Assembly: GCF_964355755.1 (NCBI RefSeq)
Contig: NC_092670.1
Location: 29,191,795 to 29,255,794 of the forward strand
Length of the DNA: 64,000 nt
Direction: 5' to 3'
DNA from: Antedon mediterranea
Lineage: Eukaryota > Echinodermata > Crinoidea > Comatulida > Antedonidae
Each line of letters begins with the position of its first letter. Within the stretch, counting starts at the first letter, position 1. The notes under the pieces were generated by a model, which was given only the letters and a program-made list of their open reading frames with translations, made no database searches and was not told the DNA's origin. This document shows positions 40,078-51,819 of this stretch, piece after piece. The position numbers and the translations under genes were made by a program.

Positions 40078-41682
40078 CTAGACATGTAACTCGTCACTTT
40101 GACGAGTTTGGTTATCCGCCGCGCAAGTGGTGCAACATTAACATTAAGGGGATAGGTTGAGGACAAAAGGAAGTGTTCACGTTGGCATTATGACCTGAAC
40201 TGAAGAATATGATATGTTGTTATTGCTGAATTTTATTATTTAAATTCATATATAGTATACACAGTATAATCTGTATCCATATCACATACAGTGTAGAATA
40301 GGTGAAATTACGGGACCCGCTATTTATTGCAATTTTTTAACATGTTGACGGTTTTAAAATGAAACGCGAAGGTACCAATTCCGAAAGGAAATTATCTCAG
40401 CAACAACGTATTAGCGTGTAGAAGAAATTTGAATACGTGAAATATTGATGCGCGCTCTTTTAAATGTAATGAATTATGACGCAAAAGATGAAAATACGAC
40501 CTTTTTTATTTAACTGGCCATATGATTACGTCACAACATCCGATTGGCAACATTTTTACATAATTTCGTATCTACAGTCCAATAGCTTCCAGAAAAAGTT
40601 TTAATCGTGATTATCACATTTTATTCTTACGAGCTATAACAGATTAAAATTTACTGTAAAGATGAAATTAATGCCACACGTGATTTAAATTTTTAAGCAC
40701 GATGACGTAAAAAAAATTAAAATATTTTTAACTCATGCGAAAGATAGTTGATTGACCTAGACAATATCAAAATCGGGGTGAAAATGGAAAACGGATAAGT
40801 GGAGATGCGCTCTATTCAATGTGATGAGCTATGACGAAAGATACAAAATCCTAAATTTTATATTTGCGTGGCCATACGATGACATCACAATGTCCGGTTA
40901 GCCATATTAATACCTGATCCAATATCTACAACTCATCTACTTCCAGAAAATGACATCCACAAAAAGTTGACCGTTTAGTTTAGAAATTACGACTGTTTTA
41001 AAAAAGGCATATTTTAAACGAATTTTTTAACGTTTTCATAAAAAACGCGCGCAAATTGTCCAATTCGACGTGCTCGTATGACGTATCTTTAAGTCAAAAT
41101 TGTTTAAAATTTGGTAAAATTACTAGAAAAGGCTGGAAAATCATAAATCACGTGAAAAAAATACGTTTTCAATGCTACGTGCGCTCCGCACACGTAAAAT
41201 TGTGCGCATGCGTGGGAATTTTTGACATGCTTAAACCGACATGAAACGCGTAGAAAGTTGATTAGAAATTAATTTTGCGCATTTTGAAATTTTAAATGCG
41301 CGTGCGCGCGTAACTTTGTGTAAAACACGCAATTTTTTTTCAACAGAAGGTTAGCGCATGATATAAATTAAACTTTTGCAAAGTTTCACTTTTAAATGTT
41401 ATTTGGTTTTCGACATATGTTAAATACGAGAAAATCGTTAAATCGCGCGTACGTCACATTGCGCGATTGTAAACATCATGAAAAGCTTCGCTTGACGACG
41501 TTACATAAATGTCAAAATGTTAACATAGTTAACAAAATGTTATGTTTGCAAGTTTTAGAGAAAAGCGTTACACAAAAATCATACAGAAAGAAAGAAGATT
41601 AAGAAAAAGATGATGATGATTTCGTACAATCACAAGAGGTTATCCTGCAACTTCGTTGCGGATAACCAAAAAAAAAAAATAA
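40078..41682 (-). repeat. Helentron-like unit 8 (type B)
   Basis: 1605 bp, very close in sequence to unit 5. It ends with the type B palindrome (41638-41667), an A-run and aaCTAG. Confidence 0.75.
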
Positions 41683-43331
41683 CTAGACATGTAACTCGTC
41701 ACTTTGACGAGTTTGGTTATCCGCCGCGCAAGTGGTGCAACATTAACATTAAGGGGATAGGTTGAGGACAAAAGGAAGTGTTCACGTTGGCATTATGACC
41801 TGAACTGAAGAATATGATATGTTGCTGAATTTTATTATTTAAATTCATATATAGTATACATAGTATAATCTGTATCCATATCACATACAGTGACATACAT
41901 AGAATAGGTGAAATTACGGGACCCGCTATTTATTGCAATTTTTAACGTGTTGACGGTTTTAAAATGAAACGCGAAGTTAGCAATTCCGAAAGGAAATTAT
42001 CTCAGCAACAACGTATTAGCATGTAGAAGAAATTTGAATACGTGAAATATTGATGCGCGCTCGTTTAAATGTAATGAATTATGACGCAAAAGATGAAAAT
42101 ACGACCTTTTTTATATAACTGGCCATATGATGACGTCACAACATCCGATTGGCAACATTTTTACATAATTTCGTATCTAAAATTCAATAGCTTCCAGAAA
42201 AAGTTTTAATCTTGATTATCACATTTTATTCTTACGAGCTATAACAGATTAAAATTTACTGTAAAGATGAAATTAATGCCACACGTGATTTAAATTTTTA
42301 GGCATGATGACGTCAAAAAAATTAAAATATTTTTAACTCATGCGAAAGATAGTTGATTGACCTAGACAATATCAAAATCGGGGTGAAAATGGAAAACGAA
42401 TAAGTGGAGATGCGCTCTATTCAATGTGATGAGCTATGACGAAAGATACAAAAATCCTAAATTTTATATTTGCGTGGCCATACGATGACGTCACAATGTC
42501 CGGTTAGCCATATCAATACCTGATCCGATATCTACCACTCATCTACTTCCAGAATATGTCATCCACAAAAAATTGACCGTCTAGTTTAGAAATTACGACT
42601 GTTTAAAAAAAGGCATATTTTAAACAAATTTTTTAACCTTTTCATAAAAAACGCGCACAAATTGTCCAATTCGACGTACTCGTATGACGTATCTTTAAGT
42701 CGAAATTGTTTAAAATTTGGTAAAATTACTAGAAAAGGCTGGAAAAACATAAATCGCGAAAAAAATACGTTTTCAATGCTACGTGCGTACCGCACACGTA
42801 AAAATGTGCGCACGCGTGGGAATTTTTGAAATGCTTAAAACGACCAGAAACGCGTAGAAAGTTGATTATAAATTAATTTTGCGCATTTTGAAATTTTAAA
42901 TGCGCGTGCGCGCGTAACTTTGTGTAAAACACGCAATTTTTTTTCAACATAAAGTTAGCGCATGATATAAATTAAACTTTTGCGAAGTTTCAAGTTGAAA
43001 TGTTATTTGGTTTTCAACATATGTTAAATACGAGAAAAACGTTAAATCGCGCGTACGTCACGTTGCGCAATTGCAAACATCATGAAAAGCTTCGCTTGAC
43101 GACGTTACGTAAATGTCAATATGTTAAGATAGTTACCGAAATGTTATGTTTGCGAGTTTTAGAGAAAAGCGTTACACAAAAATCATACAGAAAGAAAGAA
43201 GAAAAATAAAAAGATGATGATTTCGTACAATCACAAGAGGTTATCCTGCAACTTCGTTGCGGATAACCAATAATAATAAAGATTTCATACAATAACAATA
43301 GGTGATCATTTTATTCTAAATGATCACCTAA
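41683..43331 (-). repeat. Helentron-like unit 9 (type B, mosaic right end)
   Basis: 1649 bp. It starts as type B and ends with the type B palindrome followed by the type A palindrome, as in unit 5. The boundary CCTAA|CTAGGAATC returns directly to Penelope-like coding sequence. Confidence 0.75.
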
Positions 43332-44438
43332 CTAGGAATCAACATAGGACTTTACAGAGATGACGGCCTTGCAGTCACAGACACCACACCTAAAAGCACA
43401 GAAAATATTAAAAAAGACATATGCCAAATATTCAAAGATAACGGCCTACGCATTACCATAGAAGCAAACAAACAAGTCATCAACTTCTTAGACGTCACAC
43501 TCAACCTACCGAAGAACACATACCAGCCCTACACCAAACCAAACGCCACGTTAAAGTATATCCATCAACAAAGTAACCACCCACCGACCATCCTAAAGAA
43601 TATACCCGCCGGAATAAACAAACGACTCTCGTCCTTGTCATCCGACAAGAATTCATTCAACCAAGCCGCCCCTGTATACCAAAAAACTCTCAACGACAGT
43701 GGATACAAGTACACACTAAAATACGAGCCGGTAACCCAGACAAGACGAAAAAACAGACAACGAAACGACATTCTGTGGTACAACCCACCGTTCAGCAAAA
43801 ACGTCAGCACAAACATCGGACAGAAATTCCTATCCCTAGTAGACAAACATTTTCCAAAAGATAACAAACTAAGAAAAATCTTCAACCGAAACACTATCAA
43901 GATTAGCTACAGTTGTATGAACAATATGAAACAGATAATAGACAGTCACAACAAGAGAATACTCAACCAGCCCGAAACAACATCCGTGGAAAACACACAA
44001 GAAAACAAAACATGCAACTGCCGACAGAAAAACACATGCCCGCTAAACGGAAATTGCTTACAATCATCTGTAATATACCAAGCCACAGTTACACACAAAG
44101 ACAAATCCACCTCGGAAACTTATATCGGACTCACTGAAAATGATTTTAAAACACGATACAGAAATCACACCTCATCATTCCGTAATACACGTTCTAGAAC
44201 CTCAACCGAACTCAGTAAACATATTTGGACACTCAAGGACAACACCACAGACTATTCAATCTCATGGCGCATCTTGGCATCTACTAAAGCATATAGTAGC
44301 GCAAACAAAAAATGCAACCTCTGCCTCAAAGAGAAATTATTTATCATCCGCCACCCTGAATTATCGACATTAAACAAATGTAACAAACTTGTGTCCGCCT
44401 GCCGGCACAGAAAGAAAGCATTGTTACATAACAGCTGA
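43332..44438 (+). CDS. Penelope-like element: reverse transcriptase C-terminal part and GIY-YIG endonuclease
   Basis: An open frame of 368 codons continues from LGINIGLYRDDGLAV, where YRDD is the RT catalytic box, through FNQAAPVYQKTL and WYNPPFSKNVSTNIG to IFNRNTIKISYSC. A cysteine cluster follows (CNCRQKNTCPLNGNC), then a GIY-YIG nuclease core with VIYQATV and ETYIGLTENDFKTRYRNH, ending in CNLCLKEKLFI and CRHRKKALLHNS. RT plus a C-terminal GIY-YIG domain is diagnostic of endonuclease-bearing Penelope-like elements. The frame is intact here but separated from its N-terminal half (28390-28697) by the 14.6-kb array, so this copy cannot make a full protein. Confidence 0.9.
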   Translation, partial: LGINIGLYRDDGLAVTDTTPKSTENIKKDICQIFKDNGLRITIEANKQVINFLDVTLNLPKNTYQPYTKPNATLKYIHQQSNHPPTILKNIPAGINKRLSSLSSDKNSFNQAAPVYQKTLNDSGYKYTLKYEPVTQTRRKNRQRNDILWYNPPFSKNVSTNIGQKFLSLVDKHFPKDNKLRKIFNRNTIKISYSCMNNMKQIIDSHNKRILNQPETTSVENTQENKTCNCRQKNTCPLNGNCLQSSVIYQATVTHKDKSTSETYIGLTENDFKTRYRNHTSSFRNTRSRTSTELSKHIWTLKDNTTDYSISWRILASTKAYSSANKKCNLCLKEKLFIIRHPELSTLNKCNKLVSACRHRKKALLHNS

Positions 44439-44523
44439 CATTCCAAAACATATCACCTGTAAATGCTAATTCTACAAGTAAATGTGCTGATAAGCAACGT
44501 TGTAATTGATTCTTCTCATTATA

Positions 44524-44572
44524 GTCTCCTGATGAGTGAGTTTCACGACTCACGAAACAAGCCTGTAGAGAC
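44524..44572 (+). ncRNA. Type I hammerhead ribozyme
   Basis: Stem I GTCTC/GAGAC encloses the core CTGATGA, stem II GTGAGT/ACTCAC with loop TTCACG, the core GAAA, a minimal stem III (CA/TG with a 4-nt loop) and a GTA cleavage triplet. Predicted cleavage is after 44567. All core positions are present. Hammerheads with very short stem III occur in Penelope-like elements, and this one lies 86 bp after the GIY-YIG stop codon, as expected. Confidence 0.85.
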
Positions 44573-44579
44573 CAAACTG

Positions 44580-46568
44580 TAGTTTTTACTTCTTTTCCAG
44601 ACTTAACGTATATTTTAGCTCTACTTTACCGTATTAAGCACTTTTTAGACGGTTACATTGAACCGAACATTTAATTCATATAAATATATATACATACAAA
44701 CAACAACAATGCATTTCATAAAAATGATTTTTTGCAATGAGACACTCAATTTTGTCTAAAAACATGACATTTTTGGCCGCTGTAACAAAAGTTTTCATCG
44801 TAGCTCAATAAAAATTTTTTTGTAGTTTGCCCATCAGGTGCTTTATCAAAAATTACAAACTAAATCAGACAAATACAACCTGATAAAGAGCTATTTGCTT
44901 ATTTCTCAGTTATTACTGACGGCCTAGGTTACTGTGAAATTGCCCTTATCACAAACAGAAATAAACTCACAATATGCCTGTTGAGTAAATATATACCTTT
45001 GTTTCGGAACAAACTGGACGATTTGTTTGTTGATATACATTTACTCCATTGTGTTGGTCTCAGGGGTGCTTTTCTTTCGCACCTGCATTGTATTTTGACT
45101 CCAAATTTATTCAACTCCAAATTAATTCAACTAACTTTAAATTTTATTTGTATTGACAGTGACAAAATATATTGAATTGAACATGATTTTCACCAAAAAA
45201 TGAGTTAAATAGATGGATTCCACCTAGTTTTTAGCCCTCTATTAATGTTGCTCTTTTGGCATTCCATAGAAGCAAAATATTGAACATAGAGTACGGTATG
45301 CGAAATTCTCATGAGAAAAACGTCTCATCAATTTAGTTAAAGAATTTATTGTTATTTATTGATTCTTCTTCATCTAATTATAAGATGTGGTATTCAGAAT
45401 AAGTTGGTTAACAAATTTAGAGTTAAAATACAAGGCAGGTGCGAAAGAGAACTTTTGGTAATCTTAAGTCTTTAGGGGGTCTTAGCTTTCGTTATCTTAG
45501 GTTTTGTGACAGTACCCGGCCTTCTGTTGGCCAAATTATTCACTAACACTAGTAAAAAAGATAAAAGGGAACATAATTAAAAAATAAAATGGATCTGCCA
45601 CTGCCAAAAATATGTTACATTCATGGTTTCTGTGCTATGGTGAATTCTGGGAAGACTTTTTTATTTTGCTGTGTTTATATTTCAAGAGAGAGAATTTCTT
45701 ATAGAGATAAAGGTCACATTTCTATCAATACTCGAATACCTGGAGAAGAAAGAATTTATCTTGTTTTGCTAGGCCCTCTACCTCTACCTCTACCCATTCT
45801 ACAGTAGGCCTTGTCCATGAGGTTTCAAGGTTAAGCAAACTCTGCTGCCTTAATTTTATAGTATTTGTATAACAACAATTCACTAGATAACAAGTGTTTG
45901 CACTCCCAAGGAGAATAATATCAATATAGTCTCCATAAAATATTGTTCAACTTGAAGGTAATAAATTCTATGTATTTTCATTTATTAGGACACTTTTATA
46001 TTCTCTCTTGAGTAACATAATAAGTAGTGTACTGTAATTTATAATCATCTCTCTAGCACTACACAGTACAAGGTATGTTCTAAAAACAGCCTATCTTCAG
46101 AAAAAAAGAAAGTGTTGCATTTTGTCAAATTTATAAATTTGTACATGTGGTAGAATCAATGTATACAAAAGTTAAAAGTTTGATTTTAGGAAGGCTTCTT
46201 AGCCTGGAGTTTGCTTAGTAACGTTTGTAAAGAATGTAGTTAACTTTCCTTTCAGTTAAACAGATGATTGAGAGAATTACCGTATGCATATCATACAACA
46301 TGCAAATATAAATTTTTGTTTAGTTGCGGTCAGTTTTCATTCTTGACTGACTGGATTTGAGGAAGTTTTGGTTCTCTGTTGCTAGTAACTTTTTCCATGT
46401 GCTTAATGTGAAAACACAGTCTATCATGACCAAATTTGGTCCTAGATTCTAAATTTTGTTCCAATAAATATGGTCATTTATAGGGATACTATATCTGTTT
46501 TAATATCATGAATTGGTTGATAAAATTCTTTGTCTAATTGTGTAAAAACCAGCATTAACAACATTTCA
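44580..46568. other. Unassigned
   Basis: The left end may hold the remainder of the Penelope-like element. No other feature is supported; open frames of 60-72 codons at 44929-45175 and 45589 lack domains. Confidence 0.45.
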
Positions 46569-46764
46569 ACTCTACCACATGTGATAATCTAAAGTGCTTG
46601 TGTGGTTGTCAGAATGAACTCTACCACATGTGATAATCTAAAGTGCTTGTGTGGTTGTCAGAATGAACTCTACCACATGTGATAATCTAAAGTGCTTGTG
46701 TGGTTGTCAGAATGAACTCTACCACATGTGATAATCTAAAGTGCTTGTGTGGTTGTCAGAATGC
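46569..46764 (+). repeat. Four near-identical 49-bp tandem repeats
   Basis: The unit ctctaccacatgtgataatc continues with taaagtgcttgtgtgg and ttgtcagaatgaa. ccacatgtg recurs at 46575, 46624, 46673 and 46722, exactly 49 bp apart, with no substitutions between copies that I can see. Each unit contains the palindrome CACATGTG. Sequence identity implies recent expansion. Confidence 0.95.
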
Positions 46765-47555
46765 ATGTTAAAAAAACTAGCAAGGAGTTTGGTACTCAAA
46801 ACTTTGAATGCATACAAATTGGGAAAGAGTATAGGCAGTGGCGTAATGGCTATGAATCTTACTGGCTAAATCCAGTGTCCATGGAGCTTACAGTTACACA
46901 GAGGCCTCTGAGCAGAACCCAGAGGAAACAGTAGGCTTTAAAATACTTTGAAAAGGGCTAAAAACATCAAAGGCCTCCAGCATTGCAGGACCACTTTTTC
47001 TATACCAGGAACCACAGACATCTGTGTTACGCTACTGCTTTTGGATGGATGAAGGATGTACTTTTTTGATTTCCAAATTGTTTGATTATAATCATAAATC
47101 TACTTCTAATTAAACTCTTTTATTATCTGATTTATTCCTTATCATTCATCTACTCAGTTGTTTTTTTCAAATATTGTCTAATAATAATATTCATTGATGA
47201 CAAGATAATTTATGGTTACTATTCTGTGACTTAGAGGTTACTGCATGTCTTTTAATATTTGTTCAATAATCAATTTCTCTTGGAATCTATTTATAGATTG
47301 TTTTTATAGACATTTCATCTAATTTACAATACTTAATTTATTTATATTCTATCAATGTCAAATGTAGTAAGTGTTCATCTGCTGTTGCTGTATAATTACT
47401 GTATATTCAGCTATTTATCTTCATGTTTATTAAACTAAGACATTTCAATGTCAAATGATATAAAATTACTGTACAGGAAAAACATAGCATGGTTTTTGAA
47501 ATGTAATTAAAAAAATTGTTCAACCTCAATTGTTTTTATTTGTCCATTGAATTAA
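46765..47555. other. Unassigned
   Basis: No supported gene or repeat; the 61-codon frame at 46749-46934 overlaps the tandem repeat and has no domain. Confidence 0.45.
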
Positions 47556-47559
47556 GGTC

Positions 47560-47765
47560 GCAAAAAATCTGGATATTTTTTTCGGGATCCCGGTAAAAAC
47601 CAGGTATACCGCCCGAAAATCCCGCGGGATGAACGAGATCGAAAAATCGAAAAAACTCTTTAATTTCCCGGTCGGAAATCCAAAAAGTATCCCGTTTTTG
47701 TTGTTGTGATTCTCGACCAGGAATACCGCCCGAAAATCCCGCGGGATTTTACCGGATCCCGTCTG
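47560..47765. mobile_element. Short inverted-repeat element rich in ATCCCG
   Basis: cgggatcccggtaaaa near 47583 is matched in inverse near 47746 (ttttaccggatcccg, one base missing). The segment ataccgcccgaaaatcccgc occurs twice as direct copies (about 47607 and 47722). Probably a small non-autonomous DNA element; no target duplication identified. Confidence 0.5.
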
Positions 47766-47866
47766 GGATACCGACGATGTTTTTATAGGGTTCAGGCCTT
47801 TATTATAAAATGGTAGATGGCTACTATTATGGGTCTTATCATTTAAAATAAGTCTAGTAAGACTTA

Positions 47867-48197
47867 GGGCCTGTTCAGACCTACGGAGTTATGGTTTCGT
47901 ATTGTACGCGGCGTACAACTCCATAGGTCTGAACCAGGAAAAGATTAGTGTAAGCCACCTCATACGACACTACTCTTTCGTTCGCTCAAGGTACAAGATT
48001 AGTGAACGCCGCTTACGACACGAAAGTCATGCATCAACGATTTTTACCTCTAACCTTTCAAAATTATTCCTGCCTATTTTCAGTTTGAAACGAAAGCGTT
48101 AGTTAGGCAAATCTGAACACTTTTCTGTTACGACGTTAATTATAATATGACACTACTTGCGATACGAAAGCATAACTCCATAGATCTGAACATACCC
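47867..48197. mobile_element. PIF/Harbinger-like MITE
   Basis: The left terminus GGGCCTGTTCAGACCTACGG and the right terminus (reverse complement gggtatgttcagatctatgg) are imperfect inverted repeats of about 35 bp. They are flanked by TTA at 47864-47866 and 48198-48200. GGGCCTGTT termini with a 3-bp TWA duplication are typical of Harbinger-type elements. Length 331 bp with no ORF of interest; related ends occur at 52227 and 54610-55633. Confidence 0.75.
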
Positions 48198-48939
48198 TTA
48201 GAAAGTGAATGTTGAAGTGATTGAAACAATATTCTGTTATCATCTTGTTGACAATGGTTCGAGTCACTCGGGCCATAGCTAGGATGTGACTAGGGGGGTA
48301 TGGACACAAAGTATTTGAGCCACAGGAAAATCCCCCCCCCCCCCACCATGGTGGTGCCTGTGGCTGAATCTCGCACATACAATTCAAAATAAATGGCACC
48401 TCTATATGGCCGGAAATAACACTCCCGTGTAGAATGCTAGCAGCGATTTATATTCCTTTTTTTCCGCCGGTAAACACATGACTAATATCATTTTTGCCGT
48501 ATGGAGATGCGCATGTTCTGTGGATTGTTTGATCATTATTCACTTGGAATTTTGTTTTGATTTGGGTTTTGTTCAAGTTCGACGATGGGAATGTATGTCT
48601 AGGGGGAAGCCTGAAGCCAGTGGAGTTCCGGTGTAAAAAGGAAAACTAAATGCTCTACATTTGATAATCAATTAATGCATCTACTATTAATTGTTCTTCA
48701 ATGTTTGTATTGTTTTTTAAATTTCTTTAAAAAACAATGTTTTTTAATGATACACATGTGCGCAACGATATAGCTAAAACGTTTCAATGCAATATGCTGG
48801 TGTACACATGACACCAGCCACTGATTGTGTTTGTGGTTATTATTATTGTAAGCAATTTTTCCATAGAACTTCGGTCATCAACATCATACAGTGTCCTTAT
48901 ATCAATGAGATTAAATAGATTTATTTTTCTTTTTTTCAG
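48198..48939. other. Unassigned, with a C-tract
   Basis: Contains a C14 tract at 48331-48344 next to ccaccatggtggtg, possibly degraded repeat sequence. The right end is the pyrimidine-rich splice acceptor of the following exon. Confidence 0.45.
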
Positions 48940-49226
48940 TATGTTGTTGATGTACTAGGAATATTACTTGATTTACTTGGAACTAAATAAGTCTGATCAA
49001 TCTAAAGGATTAATTACTTTTGTCAGTATGTCATTCTTTAAGCCCATAAAACGTTCGCTTTCGGACCGTAAAGCAAAAAAGCAGCAACAACAACAACAAC
49101 AACAGCAAGCTGTGAGGAAAGATGCAGAAAAAATGCAGTTTAAACCCATTCAGGAAGAGAAGGGCAAGGTGGAGGTCAGACGCAGGGAAGGATGGCATCC
49201 ACCACCAAAACCTGAAAGAACATTTA
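48940..49226 (+). CDS. First coding exon of an unidentified host gene (polyglutamine, basic)
   Basis: A good acceptor (tttttctttttttcag, ending 48939) and a consensus donor (GTAAGT at 49227) bound the exon. The likely start is the ATG at 49028, giving 66 codons and a phase-1 junction; an in-frame upstream ATG at 48968 is possible. The peptide begins MSFFKPIKRSLSDRKAKK, has nine glutamines (residues 19-27, mixed CAA/CAG) and then a charged, proline-rich stretch ending GWHPPPKPERTF. No signal peptide or membrane segment. I do not recognise the family. Codon use and splice sites look like a genuine host gene rather than a transposon. Confidence 0.65.
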
Positions 49227-50120
49227 GTAAGTTTATGAAATCTTGTTTGTTGTTTGCTTGTTTTTCTTTCTCACCATAAATAATAGGTGTTTTTTTTATA
49301 AATTTATAAACTCCTGATATTGATTTGTTCAATAGTCCACACACATTTCCATCTTGGATCACTAAACGCCCTTACTTAAGACAAGGTAAAGTAAAGGTGG
49401 AGATGGTGATACAGTACTTTTATATTCATTTCTTTCCAATTGTTGTTATATAAATAGTACAGTAGCCTGATATACTGTATATTATTTATGTCAACTTCAA
49501 CATTGCTCTCTATAATAACTTAATAATAGTTAAGTACAGTTTATAGTTAGCTTAGTTAACTTACAGTAGCTTTTTTGTTCAAAAATTTGTTTTATTTACT
49601 TGTATACTAAATTTTGAGTTTTATGCATAGTTAAAACCAACAAACAATTTGTGGCTTCTATTGTCGAAATTTACATTATTGTGGTAAATATATTGTGTAG
49701 GTACTATAAAATTGTGTTGCTATTATAGTTGGAGGTTATTTCTAATTGTCCCAATTGAGGTTTTACTATAATAATATGTATTGTTATACCACACTGTTTG
49801 ATCTGCTAGTTTTACCTTGGTGTCTGTACCCCCTGATGTTTGCTTAAGTCCATAGTAACCAAATTGTAGACAAGAAATTTTGTTCTGATAATTTATTCAG
49901 ATTAATTTCTCTAATTAATTTAAGTCAAACTGTAAAAAAAAACACATCCAATAATTTAGTCTGTTTCAATCAATAAGTACTGTAGCTGTTTCACTGTATA
50001 ACTATACAAATTGGAAACAGTTTGAGGGTCCGTACTTTGTAAGTACTGTAGTCCAATAATTAACCAGTTATATTTAATAATTTAAATATGTTCTTTACAA
50101 AGAATTGTTTTTGTTTTTGT
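49227..50120. other. Unassigned (probably intron)
   Basis: Downstream of the donor at 49227. AT-rich with no recognisable coding sequence or repeats. Confidence 0.4.
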
Positions 50121-50310
50121 AAAAATAACCAATTTTATAACCAGGGAAATAAATTAGCCCCAATTTTTTGGCAGTAAGACAAATCCATATGGTCTTCAAT
50201 TATTATTAAATGATTAAAAAGCATTCTACATCATTGATTGGGTGTTAGAACAGCATTTAACTTTTAGCTGCAACACAAAATAATGTTTAATTTATTGACT
50301 GTTACCCTTG
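50120..50310. mobile_element. Degenerate relative of the 21584 element
   Basis: ataaccagggaaataaatta ... ttttggcagtaagacaaat ... gtgttagaacagcatttaac ... agctgcaacacaaaataatg follows the order of 21605-21790 in the long-inverted-repeat element, heavily diverged. A related terminus ggcctgtttatgctaga lies at 51274. Confidence 0.55.
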
Positions 50311-51819
50311 CTTCTACTGTGGCATCTTTATGTTTGACTATTTGAGTGCATTGTATTTTTGGTACTGTACCATGTTTTTCTACTGTACAATATGATAATC
50401 ACCCATCTTTAAAAACTATGCAAGATGTTAAATAATTTTAGGGTTAAAATTCTGTTGATGAAGCTTGCTTCACTTGACATCAATGAACTGTTCCTGAGCT
50501 AAAATGATAGCCAATGGCTTGACACTTATTTATGGGCATACATTATCTCTGCCATTGCTTATTTATGACTTGTGTGATATGGATAGTAGAACTGTACTAC
50601 TAGTACTACTACTGTATGTACACTTGTATTTAAAATTTAAAAATAGTTTACAACCATATTACTTTATTAGGCAAACAAATATCTGTACTTCTTAAGTGTC
50701 CCTCCCTCCTTTGATTGTTAAACTGCCTCTATTTTTTTTAATGACAAAAACATTTCCATTAAAATAGCAAGATTCAATCAATTATCGGAAGCATACAGAA
50801 ACAATTTGATTACATTAAATGGTTTTCTTAAAGTTTAATATATATGGGAGTGATTCATTTGTGTAAAGATATATGTCCCCCAAAAACATAAAAAATGGAG
50901 TTTAAAAAATAGACTTTGAATATGCTATTTAGCAGTTTTAATCAAGTATAATCACTTTCTAGGCGAAAAAAAATGTTTTCCGTTATATAAAGACTAAATA
51001 AACGGTTATATTCAACCAAAAACCCATTGACTTCCAGTCATTACACTTTGACTTTTTTTGCATTAAATTAAAGTTTTTTCAGGACAAGGGAACAATATCT
51101 TTATTTAAATTAAAGAGTTTGTTTCAGTTTAATATCAGAAAGGTTGCATAAATCAATATTATAGTACATTAAAAAAAATAATAATAATACAATAGTTTTA
51201 ACAAAAATCAAGCCGCCCTCCCTCTCCTCAAATATAAGAGGTTAACGCTTAACAAGTGTTTACTTTTTGGCTGGGCCTGTTTATGCTAGAATAATCTATT
51301 CAAAATCGGTTTTTGCCATATAAACTGTAAGTTCAAAATTCAAAATTGGTTAAAAATGATTGATTGAAAACATAGTTCAATATTGTCATTATTGCTGGTC
51401 TTAGATACTGTGCCATACAGTAGGCTTTTCTTGTTGGTAATGTTGACCATTTTATCAAGCACAGAAATTGAATTGAAGAAGTTCAATTCGCTATTTCGTA
51501 TGTTCCAACCGATTATTGTGATACCTGTGAGCAAGAATGCATCAGTACAATGCATATAAATTATTGCAAGAATGAAACAAAATAATCAATTTTGTAGATT
51601 TTCAATAAAAACCCCACCTTAAAAAGATATAACCGCATTATTTAATTTTCCAAATTGATGAAGGGTATCTACATTTAGCATTAGCTATGGGGTTGAATTT
51701 GCTAGACATGGATTCGACGCATCTGACTGTTAATAAAGAAGAGTAGGCTAGAGCTAGGGTTAGCATTATAGAAAGAGCTAAGAGTTTAATTACTATTTAT
51801 GAATTCAAGAGTTTAAAAA
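50311..51819. other. Unassigned
   Basis: No supported gene. Contains the isolated transposon-end motif at 51274. Confidence 0.4.

Larger units (their letters stand above)
28698..43331 (-). mobile_element. Tandem array of nine Helentron-like (HINE-type) elements
   Basis: Nine head-to-tail units start at CTAG positions 28698, 30255, 31811, 33739, 35273, 36927, 38501, 40078 and 41683. Each unit begins CTAG, 5-7 nt, a perfect hairpin (AATTCGTCA or ACTCGTCA stem, ctt loop), then a short motif whose inverted copy lies at the far end. On the minus strand this is the Helitron/Helentron 3' end (hairpin, short tail, CTAG), with asymmetric terminal inverted repeats. No Rep/helicase ORF is present, so the units are non-autonomous. 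The array splits the Penelope-like ORF with no coding loss. The structure is seen; assignment to Helentrons rests on remembered hallmarks. Confidence 0.75.

Noticed and set aside
43565-43900. 111-codon minus-strand frame
   Set aside because: Antisense shadow of the Penelope-like coding sequence.
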